Source: CAXXFQ01 sp963674475 (GTDB taxonomy: Bacteria > Planctomycetota > Planctomycetia > Pirellulales > Thermoguttaceae). Taken from it: 64,000 bases of DNA. Shown here piece after piece: positions 48,343 to 57,739 of this stretch. The stretch spans positions 124,001 through 188,000 of the forward strand of contig CAXXFQ010000024.1 of NCBI GenBank assembly GCA_963674475.2, given 5' to 3'. Numbering within the stretch: position 1 is the stretch's first letter; every line of letters starts with the position of its first letter. The notes under the pieces were generated by a model. That model ran no database searches, was not told where the DNA came from, and worked only from the letters and a program-made list of their open reading frames with translations. The translations under genes were made by a program, and so were the position numbers.

Positions 48343-49503
48343 ATGAGCTCCGTCCCCAGAAAAATCGCCGTGCTTGGTTCGACCGGAAGCATCGGACGCA
48401 GTACGCTTGAGGTGATTTCCGCCAGTCGGGGGGAACTCAAGGTGGTCGGACTTTCGGCCCATTCGAACGCGGAATTGCTTTTCCGGCAGGCCCAGAAGTT
48501 CCGGCCGCGAAATATGGTGGTTACCGATCCCGGGGCCTACGCTTCGGTCCACTGGGACGCCCTTCCGTCGGAGGTGGAGGTTTTCTGCGGTCCCGATGAG
48601 ATTAAACGCCTTGTGACCGATCCTGAAGTCGATATTGTCGTTTCAGCAATCGTCGGAAGTGCCGGTTTATTAGGGACTTGGAACGCATTGGAGGCCGGTA
48701 AAACGGTGGCGCTGGCCAATAAGGAAACCCTCGTTGTGGGGGGGCGACTTATTACCGATCTGGCCCGAAAGACCGGGGCGCGGATCTTGCCGGTCGATAG
48801 CGAACATGGGGCCGTTTTTCAGGCGATGCAGGCCGGTCATCCGAAAGAGGTGCGACGAGTGGTTCTTACCGCAAGTGGTGGACCATTCAGAACTTACAGC
48901 AAGGAACAACTCCAGAGTGTCACGGTCGACGACGCCTTGGCCCATCCGACTTGGGAAATGGGACGCAAGATTTCGGTCGACTCGGCAACTCTCATGAATA
49001 AGGCGTTGGAGATTGTCGAGGCCCGATGGCTTTTCGACATTCCGGCCGATAAAATCAACGTTGTTGTTCATCCTCAGTCGATCGTCCACTCGATGGTAGA
49101 GTATATTGACGGTTCGATTCTCGCCCAGTTGAGCCCTCCCGATATGAAACTGCCGATCCAATACGCCCTGACCTGGCCGGAGCGTCGAGAAGGTCCGGCG
49201 GCCAAGTTGGATTGGAGCGAGGCGATGTCGCTGGACTTCCTGCCGCCCGATATGGACCGGTTTCCCGCCTTGCGGCTCGGTCTGGAGGTGGCCTGGCGAG
49301 GGGGAACGGCCGGAGCGGTCCTCAATGGGGCCAACGAGGGGGCCGTTGCCGCTTTTTTGGACGGCCGGATGGCATTTCATCAGATTGTCCCCGCCGTTCA
49401 GGCGGTTTTGGAGCATCATCCATTCGAACCAAACCCCACGTTAGAGCGGGTTCTTGAACTTGACGGCTGGGCCCGAAAGGAAGTATTACGTTGGATCTCT
49501 TGA
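48343..49503 (+). CDS. dxr: 1-deoxy-D-xylulose-5-phosphate reductoisomerase
   Basis: Dxr turns 1-deoxyxylulose 5-phosphate into 2-C-methylerythritol 4-phosphate with NADPH, the first committed step of the non-mevalonate isoprenoid pathway. The NADPH loop is LGSTGSIG, followed by ANKETLV, the metal-binding PVDSEHGAVFQ, TASGGPFR, and HPTWEMGRKISVDSATLMNK. The 386-residue length is standard. The ATG at 48343 is preferred over a TTG six codons upstream. The gene precedes rseP by 90 bp; this pair is frequent in bacteria. Confidence 0.97.
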   Translation: MSSVPRKIAVLGSTGSIGRSTLEVISASRGELKVVGLSAHSNAELLFRQAQKFRPRNMVVTDPGAYASVHWDALPSEVEVFCGPDEIKRLVTDPEVDIVVSAIVGSAGLLGTWNALEAGKTVALANKETLVVGGRLITDLARKTGARILPVDSEHGAVFQAMQAGHPKEVRRVVLTASGGPFRTYSKEQLQSVTVDDALAHPTWEMGRKISVDSATLMNKALEIVEARWLFDIPADKINVVVHPQSIVHSMVEYIDGSILAQLSPPDMKLPIQYALTWPERREGPAAKLDWSEAMSLDFLPPDMDRFPALRLGLEVAWRGGTAGAVLNGANEGAVAAFLDGRMAFHQIVPAVQAVLEHHPFEPNPTLERVLELDGWARKEVLRWIS

Positions 49504-49593
49504 TAATCTACGGCTCTTGCCGTCGGTAAGCCGGAAAAGTCCGGATACCATCCTGAAAATATTTCATGGGACAAACTCTTGATTGGAGCGAGC

Positions 49594-51696
49594 GTGAACC
49601 TCGATTTTTTACTGAATATTCTCTATGTTGCCTTCGGCCTTGGAATGGTCATCTTTGTCCACGAATTGGGCCATTTCGCCGTCGCGAAATTCTGTGGGGT
49701 CCGCTGTGACAAGTTTTACCTCGGCTTCGATATCGGTGGTTTGAAGTTCTGTAAATTTAAGTGGGGCGAGACCGAGTACGGGATCGGGATCCTGCCCTTG
49801 GGCGGGTACGTCAAGATGCTTGGCCAGGAGGACAGCCCGGGCCGGATTAAAGAAGAACTTGAACGAGCCAAACTCCAAGAGGCGGAAAAAGCGGCCGGGG
49901 CAGAGTCGGAGGAAACGGTTTCCGAAGGTGAAGAACCGCTCCGAGATGTCAAAACGCTCGAAGAAGCGCTCTATGACCCGCGAAGTTATCTGGCGAAAAG
50001 CGTACCGCAGCGGATGGCGATCATCTCGGCCGGCGTCATCATGAACTTGGTCTTCGCCGTCATCGCGGCGATGGTCGCTTACGGGGTCGGGGTCAATCAT
50101 ATCGCGGCCGGGATCGGCGGGATCATGCCCGGTGGCGCGGCGTGGGAAGCCGGTTTGGAAGTGGGCGATGAGGTGCTCGAAATCAACGGCGAACCGGTCA
50201 AGGAATTCCGTCAACTCCAGACGCTCATCTCTTTGAGTAAGGAAGGCGAGCCGGTTCAGCTGAAAGTCGAACGGAAAGTTCCCGGAACCTCGCAAGCCGA
50301 GATGCGGGAAATCACTCTCGAACCCAACCGTACTGGCCTTATTCCGACGATCGGCGTTATCAGCCCCTCGACCACCAAGTTGGAAGCCATGGGCAAACTG
50401 CCGCCCTGCTCTCCCGGCACGGTCGCTTTCGAGGCCCAGCCGCCGTTTGAGGCAGAAGACCAAATCGTCGAGATCAACGGGCAGCCGGTCGACGATTATG
50501 GCACGCTCTATCGCCTTTTCTCGCAGTATCGCGAACAACCGATCACACTGACCGTGTTGCGTCAGGCCGAGAAAGGGAAGGAACCGCAGCGGGTGAAAGT
50601 CCAACTGCCGCCGCAGCCGATGCGTCGTGTCGGGCTGGTGATGGCTCTCGGGCCGGTCGATTCGATTCGAAAAGGTTCCGTGGCCCAGCAGGCAGGAATG
50701 CAGCCTGGCGATCAACTCAAATCGATCGACGGCCAAGAGCCTGGCGATCCGATGACCTTGGCCAACCGTATTCGCCGCAAGGTTGGTCAGCCGGTTCGTC
50801 TTACTCTCACACGCGAGGGCAAAGATGTGGAGCTGACCGTGACACCCGCTCCGGTCGAGCGATGGGATATGTCGTTCTTGCCCAACTCGCCGGTGACGAT
50901 TCCCTCGTTGGGCGTCGCGTTCGAGGTTCTCAACCGTGTCGTGGCGACGGTGCCGGATAGTCCGGCCGCCGGGGCCGATGTCCAACCTGGAAGTGTGCTG
51001 AAATCGGTAGTTCTCGTTCCTCCGAAGGCCGAATCGGTCGAAAAGCTTCTCGGCAAAGAGGACGAAAAAGAGTGGAAACCGCTGCTCAAGGAAATCCCGC
51101 TTGCCTTCGACGGCGAGAACCGCAACTGGTCGTTGTTCTACTCCGTGATGCAAAGAGCGTTGCCGGGAAGTCGAGTTCGATTGATCTTCGATGGCGATGC
51201 CAAGCCGGTCGAAATGGATCTGGTCGCCGTCGGGGGCCAGTTCAATCCCGACCGGGGTTTTGCCTTCGGGGTTCCGGTGATCAAGTTGCGAGCCGAATCG
51301 TTCGGCCAGATGGTCGGCTTCGGTTTGAAAGAAACCTGGGCCTCGTCAAAACAGATTTTCGTGCTCTTGAATCGGCTTCTGACCGGTCAGATTTCACCGA
51401 AGGTCCTCGGCGGTCCAATCACGATCGTCCAGGCGGCCAGCAGCAAGGCCTCGCAAGGGCTTTCCAAATATCTCCTCTTTTTGACCCTCCTTTCGGCCAA
51501 CCTGGCGGTGATCAACTTCCTCCCGATCCCCGTCCTCGACGGCGGCCATATGGTTTTCCTGTCGTACGAATTGGTACGTGGCAAGCCGGCGAGTGAGAGT
51601 ATTCAAATCACCCTGAGTTATCTCGGGTTGCTTTTCATTCTCGGCTTGATGGTCTGGGTCATCGGCCTGGACATCACCAGAATGTTCGGAATGTAA
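49594..51696 (+). CDS. rseP: Site-2 zinc metalloprotease RseP, long form with extra PDZ domains
   Basis: An intramembrane protease that cuts anti-sigma factors or signal-peptide remnants inside the membrane. The zinc motif HELGH is at residues 23-27 in the first helix, and the third zinc ligand is in LPIPVLDGGH near the C-terminus. At 700 residues it is about 250 longer than E. coli RseP. The extra length is an acidic insert (about 80-130) and several PDZ-like repeats (GGIMPGGAAWEAGLEVGDEV, then VAQQAGMQPGDQL, then VPDSPAAGADVQPGSVL). The GTG at 49594 is preferred because GGAG lies just before it; a TTG 15 bases earlier is possible. Confidence 0.94.
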   Translation: MNLDFLLNILYVAFGLGMVIFVHELGHFAVAKFCGVRCDKFYLGFDIGGLKFCKFKWGETEYGIGILPLGGYVKMLGQEDSPGRIKEELERAKLQEAEKAAGAESEETVSEGEEPLRDVKTLEEALYDPRSYLAKSVPQRMAIISAGVIMNLVFAVIAAMVAYGVGVNHIAAGIGGIMPGGAAWEAGLEVGDEVLEINGEPVKEFRQLQTLISLSKEGEPVQLKVERKVPGTSQAEMREITLEPNRTGLIPTIGVISPSTTKLEAMGKLPPCSPGTVAFEAQPPFEAEDQIVEINGQPVDDYGTLYRLFSQYREQPITLTVLRQAEKGKEPQRVKVQLPPQPMRRVGLVMALGPVDSIRKGSVAQQAGMQPGDQLKSIDGQEPGDPMTLANRIRRKVGQPVRLTLTREGKDVELTVTPAPVERWDMSFLPNSPVTIPSLGVAFEVLNRVVATVPDSPAAGADVQPGSVLKSVVLVPPKAESVEKLLGKEDEKEWKPLLKEIPLAFDGENRNWSLFYSVMQRALPGSRVRLIFDGDAKPVEMDLVAVGGQFNPDRGFAFGVPVIKLRAESFGQMVGFGLKETWASSKQIFVLLNRLLTGQISPKVLGGPITIVQAASSKASQGLSKYLLFLTLLSANLAVINFLPIPVLDGGHMVFLSYELVRGKPASESIQITLSYLGLLFILGLMVWVIGLDITRMFGM

Positions 51697-52128
51697 CCGA
51701 ATCCTTTTGAGGGGGAAAAGAGAGCCCCGGTTTGCTCTTGGCGATCGGTTTCTCGGCTCGCCCTCAATCGAAGCAGCTTAGTCCAATCTATCGTATTGAT
51801 ATACGCACCCAGGTTTGAGCGCATTCTTTAACTGTAGTGTCGTAAGAGGATAGAGATATGCATTATCGGTCCTCAAAATCGTCGCCGAAGCCGGACCGAA
51901 ACTCGGCCGTATCGTCTTCGGCGTCCTAAATCGTCTGACGTCGCCAGCGCAGACAAGTAGAATAATCGCCCCAACCTACCCTCTCTCATGGGAGGGGGGG
52001 CTCTCTTCCAATCAACTTCCAACTTAATTAAAATAAAAAAACAAACCAAGAGCTCTACGCTTTCTAACCGGTAATCGCTGCATTTTTCGACGGCTGTTTC
52101 AGTGTTCCTGTAACGAAGAAAGAAAACC
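51697..52128. other. Non-coding spacer
   Basis: This 432-bp stretch has no supported gene. The stretch near 52,020-52,060 is AT-rich and may hold the promoter of the pyruvyl transferase gene. Confidence 0.45.
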
Positions 52129-53370
52129 ATGCCACAGCCTAAATTCCTTTTTATCGGCAATGGCTCATATCAGAACCGGGGTTGTGAAGCGATCACCCTG
52201 GGCACCATAGAAATCCTGCGCAAGGCTTTTGAGGAAAAGGTGACGTTTGTCGATAGGCACTTCGGGGATCTTCATGCTTCACCACCTTCTTGGGTTTCGG
52301 AAATGGAGGACTACGAATATCTTCCACAGCCCCCGCAAAAACGTTTCAGTGCAGCATGGTGGATTCGAAATGGTTTGCGTGCGTTACCGAAACTTCGGCA
52401 TCGTTACGTGAAGCATGAAAGTACTCGCGCGATGCGACCCTACCTCCAGTCCACGACGGCAGTTCTTTCTCTCGGCGGAGACAATTACAGTCTGGATTAT
52501 GGTATCCCCTACATTTTCATGCATCACGGGCAATTCGCGAAAGCAAACCGGACCCCGTTTTTCATCTGGGGAGGCTCCGTGGGGCCTTTTGAAAAAAATC
52601 CTCATTTTGCTTCCACGATGCTCGAGCATCTGCGTCACGACGTGACGGGTATCTTTACTCGTGAAAAACGCAGTTATGATTATCTGAAAAACAACCGGGT
52701 CGAAAACACGTGGATGATGAGCGATCCTGCGTTTGTCATGGAGCCGGAGCCGGTCTCTTCGGATCAACTCGGATTTGAATTTCCCGAAGATGCCATCGGT
52801 ATCAATTTGAGTCCTCTCATGCGCCGTTACTGTCATCAGGGCGATATGGCGGCCTGGCAAAAAAACGCCCGGGAGATCATCCTGGCGATTCGTAGGCGTT
52901 TCGACAATCCGATCGTGCTCATTCCGCATGTGACGATCGGAAGTCATAACAATGACTACCTCTTTATGGAATCATGTCTTGAAGGAATTAAACGCGATAA
53001 CCATATCTATTCTATTGATGGGCGATTCAATGCCCGTCAGACGAAATGGTTGATATCGAAACTTTCGTGTCTTGTTGCAGCTAGAACCCACGCGACGATT
53101 GCCGCTTTTTCGACCTGTACCCCCACGGTAAGTCTTGCGTACAGCATTAAAGCATTCGGCTTGAACCAGATGTTATTCGGCCATACGGATTATCTTGTGC
53201 CACCAGAGAATCTCGATGCAAATTCCGTTTTGCCGGCTATCCAGAATGTACTGGACCATTCCACGGCCATCCGACACCAACTGCGACGCATTATGCCGAC
53301 GATTCACGAAAATGCGTATCAGGCAGGCAAGTGGCTCAAACAAAGAGTGGAAAAGCAAAAGGCTCTGTAG
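52129..53370 (+). CDS. Polysaccharide pyruvyl transferase family protein
   Basis: A member of the pyruvyl transferase/CsaB-like family that modifies sugars of exopolysaccharide or cell-wall polymers with pyruvate from PEP. The 413-residue product opens with FLFIGNGSYQNRGCEAITLG, the family's N-terminal motif. It has VLSLGGDNYSLDYG near residue 105, FFIWGGSVGPFEKN, and a C-terminal WLISKLSCLVAARTHATIAA with the conserved Arg-X-His. Its GC content is lower than that of the core genes, which fits frequent transfer of surface-polysaccharide genes. An IS630 transposase remnant starts within a few bases after its stop. No other polysaccharide gene is adjacent. Confidence 0.88.
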   Translation: MPQPKFLFIGNGSYQNRGCEAITLGTIEILRKAFEEKVTFVDRHFGDLHASPPSWVSEMEDYEYLPQPPQKRFSAAWWIRNGLRALPKLRHRYVKHESTRAMRPYLQSTTAVLSLGGDNYSLDYGIPYIFMHHGQFAKANRTPFFIWGGSVGPFEKNPHFASTMLEHLRHDVTGIFTREKRSYDYLKNNRVENTWMMSDPAFVMEPEPVSSDQLGFEFPEDAIGINLSPLMRRYCHQGDMAAWQKNAREIILAIRRRFDNPIVLIPHVTIGSHNNDYLFMESCLEGIKRDNHIYSIDGRFNARQTKWLISKLSCLVAARTHATIAAFSTCTPTVSLAYSIKAFGLNQMLFGHTDYLVPPENLDANSVLPAIQNVLDHSTAIRHQLRRIMPTIHENAYQAGKWLKQRVEKQKAL

Positions 53371-53375
53371 AAAAC

Positions 53376-53663
53376 TGAGCTTTTTCGGAGGTTTTTCGTA
53401 GTACTCAGTTGCAGAATGTTTTCTGGGTAGAGGGATTTGAGTTTGGTTCTTGCTTGGGTGGCGGTGAATTGCCAGTGGATGGTGTGGTCGTTTCGGTTGC
53501 GACGGGTTTCCCATGCGTCAGTTTCTTCGACAAGTTCCTCGGCGGTGGCGATCGGTTTGCCTGTACAATCTCGCGAAAGGACGCTTGACTCGATTTCCGC
53601 CATGTTCAACCAACTCCCGTGCTTTGGCGTAAAATGGATCTCCAATGTCTTCGTGATTCGCAT
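53376..53663 (-). mobile_element. IS630-family transposase C-terminal remnant
   Basis: The - strand frame reads LEIHFTPKHGSWLNMAEIE, then AWETRRNRNDHTIHWQFTA and KLKSLYP, the end of the DDE domain of IS630-type transposases (the final Glu is in WLNMAEIE). About the last 95 residues remain; the N-terminal DNA-binding part and the first two acidic residues are missing. The open frame continues past the homology into the pyruvyl transferase gene on the other strand. The 5' break at about 53,640-53,663 adjoins an RHS fragment. Confidence 0.85.
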
Positions 53664-54136
53664 CGCTCGGCCGTCTGACGTCGGAGCACAAAAGCTATGA
53701 CAACACGACCAGCAGCAGCGACGTAATCATCAATGAAATCATCCTTGAACAAACCGATTACACCTACGACGCCGCGGACAACATGACCTGGAAGGTCTGG
53801 TCGCGTAGAGCTTATTTGGGAGCCCGTATTCGGGTTGCGTATACCGGTTTCTGGCACGATCCGCTGGGGCGTCAGATCTCCGCGGCCGAGTACGGGGCTC
53901 TGTCGACCGCGCCGACCCGCCCAAGTACGATCCCGACGCGAAGCGACACGATTCTGGTCACGTCGACCGAATACGACGACGCCGGTTTTGCCTATAGCAC
54001 GCTCGATCCGGCGGGAAAGGAGGATCGCGTTGAGTTTGACGATGCGGGCCGTACCGTCAAGACGATCGAAAACTACCACGCCGTCAACCCTACGCGCTTC
54101 CTGGAGCGGTTACCGTCGAAACAAAAACCGCTCTAA
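53660..54136 (+). pseudogene. RHS-repeat protein fragment (+ strand)
   Basis: The + strand reads ASLGRLTSEHKSYDNTT, then TDYTYDAADNMTW and TSTEYDDAGFAYSTLDPAG, then VEFDDAGRTVKTIENYHAV. These are YD-repeats of the RHS/wall-associated kind. There is no start: the frame runs in directly from the IS630 junction. It stops at 54136, where it overlaps the end of the LRR gene on the other strand. It is a middle piece of a much larger RHS protein, cut at both ends. Confidence 0.85.
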
Positions 54137-55256
54137 CGGCGTCGTTTTCGTCGTAGGAACATGAGCCCAGCAAACGCCGAGAGCAAGACGATCGTGGCCG
54201 GTTCGGGGACGGCGGTAATGAGGGTGTGGCCGTCGACGGCGTCCCAGGTGTTGAGCAGGCTTTTGGTCCTGCACTAAAACTTTCCCAAAGCCCGGTCACA
54301 TCGAGCCACGCGAGCGAATCGAGGTTATCAGTCAACTGCGTGACCTGGCTCCCGTCCAGATTCGTCGCCCCGGCAAACAAAAGCGTTTCAAGATCGTCCA
54401 TCCCGTATATCGCCGACAGGTCCGGGGTCTCTTTGAAATCCACCCCACTGAGGTCAAGCGACAAAACACCGGGCATTTCGGCAATCCCGTCGTAACAGGT
54501 TCTCCCATTATACATGAGAGCGTTAAAGACGGCCTGAATGAGCGTCGAGTCGGCAAGAACGACCTTTCTAATGGGATTATTCTTAATAGTAAATAACTCT
54601 AGTGAGGACAGGTTGGATCCCCGAAGATCCAACGTCTCAATCTGGTTGCCTTGGAGGTGCAGTTCGACCAGATTCGCCAGCCCGGAGAGCGCCGAGATGT
54701 CGCTGATCTGGTTGCCGGCCAGGACCAGCTTGGTCAGATGGTTCATCCCGGAAAGCGGCGAGATGTCGCTAACCTGGTTGTTCCACAGGTACAGTTCGGT
54801 CAGATTCGTCAGTCCGGAGAGCGCCAAAATGTCGCTGATCTGGTTCCAGCTCAGGATCAGTTCAGTCAGCTTCGTCAGCCCGGAAACCGATGAGATGTCG
54901 CTGATCTGGTTGTCGGTCAGGGCCAGTTCGGTCAGTTTCTTCAGACCGGAAACCGGCGAGATGTCGCTGATCTGGTTGTAGCCGATGCCCAGGTAGGTCA
55001 GATTCGTGGCATACTCGATTCCCTGGATGTTGGCGATATCTCTCCAGTGTGCATTTAATGACGTCATCCTTGCCATATCCGAGTCAGTAATGTCGCTCGG
55101 GGCCGGGAGGCCCAACTCGATCCGCACCTCGGTTTCGAAATTCGCGTCAGGGAAGTTCACTATCACCGCCGCCGATGCATTACCGGGCGTTCCCATGAAT
55201 GTCGCCACCACGACCAACAACACCCAGACGTATCCCATTCGATATTGCCCAGACAT
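54133..55256 (-). CDS. Leucine-rich-repeat PEP-CTERM protein with a frameshift before the anchor
   Basis: The 5' part (375 codons) has a signal peptide (VWVLLVVVATFMG) and about six 22-residue internalin-type repeats (LTELALTDNQISDISSVSGL and relatives, residues about 80-215). After GLWESF, near 54,270-54,290, the frame is lost: the original frame runs to 54,090 with nonsense. The next frame gives NTWDAVDGHTLITA, then VPEPATIVLLSAFAGL and a basic tail (RRKRRR), ending at 54133-54135. That is a textbook PEP-CTERM sorting signal. So the intact gene would encode an envelope-anchored LRR protein; the frameshift is real or a sequencing error. Confidence 0.82.
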
Positions 55257-55496
55257 TATGCACTTTTTTCTCTTGCGATATGGTTTGCCGGAAAATCCAA
55301 CTTACTAAACTTGTAGTCAAAGTAAGTTTTCTTTGCCATGCCGTGAAGATTACGCATTTTTGTAAGTATATTGATGAGGCCTAGGGAAAGCAATAAGAAG
55401 AATAAGAAAACCCAAAATAAACCTCGATCCAATTAATTTTTTCAGCAAAACCACTTAGTCGGGGGGGATTTTGGAAATGACTTTCGTTGCGAAAAC

Positions 55497-55720
55497 CATT
55501 TTAACTTCAAAGTCGTCCCGTCATCCGTCTTCGGACCGGAGATCATATTGCCGGCAGCATCATACGTTGGCGTGATCCAGCCGCCGGTGATGGCTTCGAT
55601 CTGGTTGGCTTCGTCCACGGTTTGCGTCTGTGCTGTCGCACCGTCGTTAAACGTACCAAAATTGCCCAGACCGTCCAGCGTTTACTACAAGTTGGAGGTG
55701 TCGTTCATGGCAATCGACAC
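55497..55720 (-). pseudogene. RHS-repeat protein fragment (- strand), with stops
   Basis: The - strand reads LDGLGNFGTFNDG, then EANQIEAITGGWITPTYDAA and GNMISGPKTDDGTTLKLKW, typical RHS repeats. Two adjacent stop codons (TAG TAA) interrupt the frame just upstream, between NDTSNL and TLDGLGN. After KLKW the similarity ends. It is an orphan piece of a decayed RHS gene. It shares no open frame with the toxin tip further upstream on the same strand. Confidence 0.8.
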
Positions 55721-55783
55721 AATTAAAAACTCTCGACCACTTTAGGCTTCTATCACGTTTTCTCCCGCCGTTTTCTTCATTGT

Positions 55784-56140
55784 TTAATCTTTCACACCAA
55801 AATACTGGAAAAACAAGGATAGGATTAATCCTCCAAGCACAATCGCTAGCACAATGGATGGGATCAACAGATTCAGCATGCCCCCCATCTCGTCGAGTTG
55901 CGGATTCACTAGCAACGCTATAGTCACGGCAACTTCAAAAATCACCAAGTGCCATAGCTTGGTGCTGGCTGTGATGGGGCGATGCCAGTATATGGTAAAC
56001 CCGTAGAGAATCCCAAAAACGCTGAATCCCACGATTGTCGCCATAAGGTGACCGTCACGCCCACGAGTACACCAGTATGTCCAGACGGCCACGAACACGG
56101 TATAAAACCAGATCCAGGGCATATTCTTCAGTGCTGCCAT
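55784..56140 (-). CDS. Four-helix membrane protein, candidate immunity protein
   Basis: The 118-residue product is almost all membrane: four hydrophobic segments at about residues 8-27, 33-53, 62-80 and 88-113. I do not recognise a named family. It starts 10 bp after the true end of the RHS-linked hydrolase gene (56,151) on the same strand. That spacing and order are typical of the immunity gene of a polymorphic toxin. A membrane location would suit protection against a lipase-like toxin acting on phospholipids. This role is inference only. Confidence 0.7.
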   Translation of the reverse strand: MAALKNMPWIWFYTVFVAVWTYWCTRGRDGHLMATIVGFSVFGILYGFTIYWHRPITASTKLWHLVIFEVAVTIALLVNPQLDEMGGMLNLLIPSIVLAIVLGGLILSLFFQYFGVKD

Positions 56141-56150
56141 TGTGAGGAAA

Positions 56151-57215
56151 CTACCAATTCTTGGCGATATTCTTCAACCTTTCGATCCCGCTATCACTCG
56201 ATATTTTGTTGTCGGCCGGACAGCCCAAATCGACTCCGTGAATTCTTGCGAAGAACTCGGCCTTAGCCATGTAATCGCTATGATCGTATTCATCGAATTC
56301 ACCAGCCGAGGGCAACGTGTACCCATTGATGACAACGCCTGGCCCAAACTTTCGATTTGTGATCCAACTTAAGTCTGGATTCTTGGCTAAGTTGGCACCA
56401 TAAGCACCGATACCGCCTTTTTGGAACGCCCATTCGTCCCCAGATGATCAGTAGTTAAACGTGTTTCCGAGAATCCCCGCTTTCGCTTTCAGCAGATCAT
56501 TGTTGTCTTTGTCATAAGGCCAAATGTCCAAAGGGCTTCCCATCATAATGAGATTATCAATCTGAGCACCTTTCTGAAGCGCCCCCAGAGTCAAGATCGT
56601 CCCTTGGCTATGGGCAATTACCGAAATGGATTCCTTGGCTCCGGTGCGTTGTTTGATTATGTTCAGCCCATCGAGCAGTACCTTTAACCGCCGTACCGCG
56701 TCACCCATATACCCGCGTTCCTTGGAAAACCAGCCTGTACTGTAAATGTCGGCAATATTGTCCGTGGCGTAATTCGGGTGCCCACCCTGCTTTCTGCTTT
56801 GACCACCCCAAGCCCCCGGGTCACCCCAACTAAACTCGATGACTTCTTCCGAGAAACTACACTTTGCCGCTTTTCTATAGTTAGCTAGACCCGATCGCAC
56901 ATCGGCAAACAATGCAGCGTCGGTATTCACTCCGTGGATAACTACAACGACCGTTCCCTGGGGATCAACCGCATTCACCGGATTATTCCCACAGTAGCGA
57001 TACAAATTCGTATCGCCGCTATTATAGCCGATGGGGTCTCGGTTAAGGAAGGTGGATAATTCTGTGTCGTAGTAGCGGTTGCGGACTTGGTAGAGGCTGG
57101 TGTCGGTGTCGTACCAGTAGCCGCAGTACATGGGACCGTCGAAATTCTCCTCGACGCTGCTGCCAGCTGTCCAGTTCTCGTCGAGCCGCGTCACGGTGCC
57201 GTAGGCCGTGTAGAC
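56151..57215 (-). pseudogene. RHS tip with alpha/beta-hydrolase effector, interrupted by an in-frame TGA
   Basis: The N-terminal part is the conserved RHS core end: YTAYGTVTRLDENW, YQVRNRYYDTELSTFLNRDP and LYRYCGNNPVNAVDPQG. After it begins a hydrolase domain: VVVIHGVNTD, then IAHSQG with the nucleophile Ser, then MGSPLDIW. A TGA at 56448-56450 stops the frame after GNTFNY. Past it the same frame stays open for 98 codons and reads SSGDEWAFQKGG, GPGVVINGYTLP, then EYDHSDYM, and ends at 56151. The catalytic Asp (GDEW) and His (DHSDY) both lie beyond the stop. The upstream boundary near 57,215 is a fusion with an unrelated membrane-protein fragment. TGA ends several normal genes here, so recoding is unlikely; nonsense mutation or base error is likelier. 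Confidence 0.82.
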
Positions 57216-57693
57216 GTTGCGGCTCTTGGAACCATGCCCTGTGTTTTTGCAATGGACGCAGCTCAGCTTGACATGAAAACCGTCCTCCGGCTCAACTTTG
57301 ACTGATGTGCGAACGATGCCGGCAAGCTGTCCTCCGATCACGCCCGGCGTCGAGGCCATCTCAAACAGCGACCGCCGATACTTCCACCACCGCAGGACTG
57401 CGACCAACGCCCAAGCCAGGAGCATTACACCGATTATCGTAGAGGCAATCGCAAAATACAACCAACATTTGGTCTTTTGGCAACAGCCTCTCGGCCCTCC
57501 GCAGACCATACCGCATGAACGCGGGAAAAAAGTTCCAGAACAACGCAAAGGCGACCGGACATAACACGGCAACCTTGTCGGAGGAGTTGATCTTCCCGTC
57601 GGCCCAATCCTTCCGAGAAAGCCACGGCTCGTCAGGATGCAACGTGACCGGTCTCTTCCGGCACTCTTTCTTGCGACTGGCGATTGGGAACAT
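57213..57693 (-). pseudogene. Frameshifted membrane-protein fragment fused to the RHS tip
   Basis: One - strand frame gives VTLHPDEPWLSRKDWADGKI, then LCPVAFALFWNFFPAFM. Near 57,455 the coding sense passes to a second frame: YFAIASTIIGVMLLAWALVA, then FEMASTPGVIGGQLAGIV and a CVHC motif. Together they look like one protein with two membrane segments, resembling DUF3592-type proteins; that label is tentative. The second frame runs straight into the RHS tip near 57,215. The piece is broken and out of context. Confidence 0.55.
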
Positions 57694-57739
57694 GGCTTTT
57701 GGTTCCTATTTGTGCTGAAGGTTTTTCAGAAAACCACTC

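Noticed and set aside
56448..56450. TGA in the RHS hydrolase as a recoded tryptophan or selenocysteine codon
   Set aside because: TGA is the normal stop of uvrA, dsbD-like and aldo/keto reductase genes in this window, so a changed code is unlikely. No selenocysteine insertion hairpin was identified, and the position is not a redox site.
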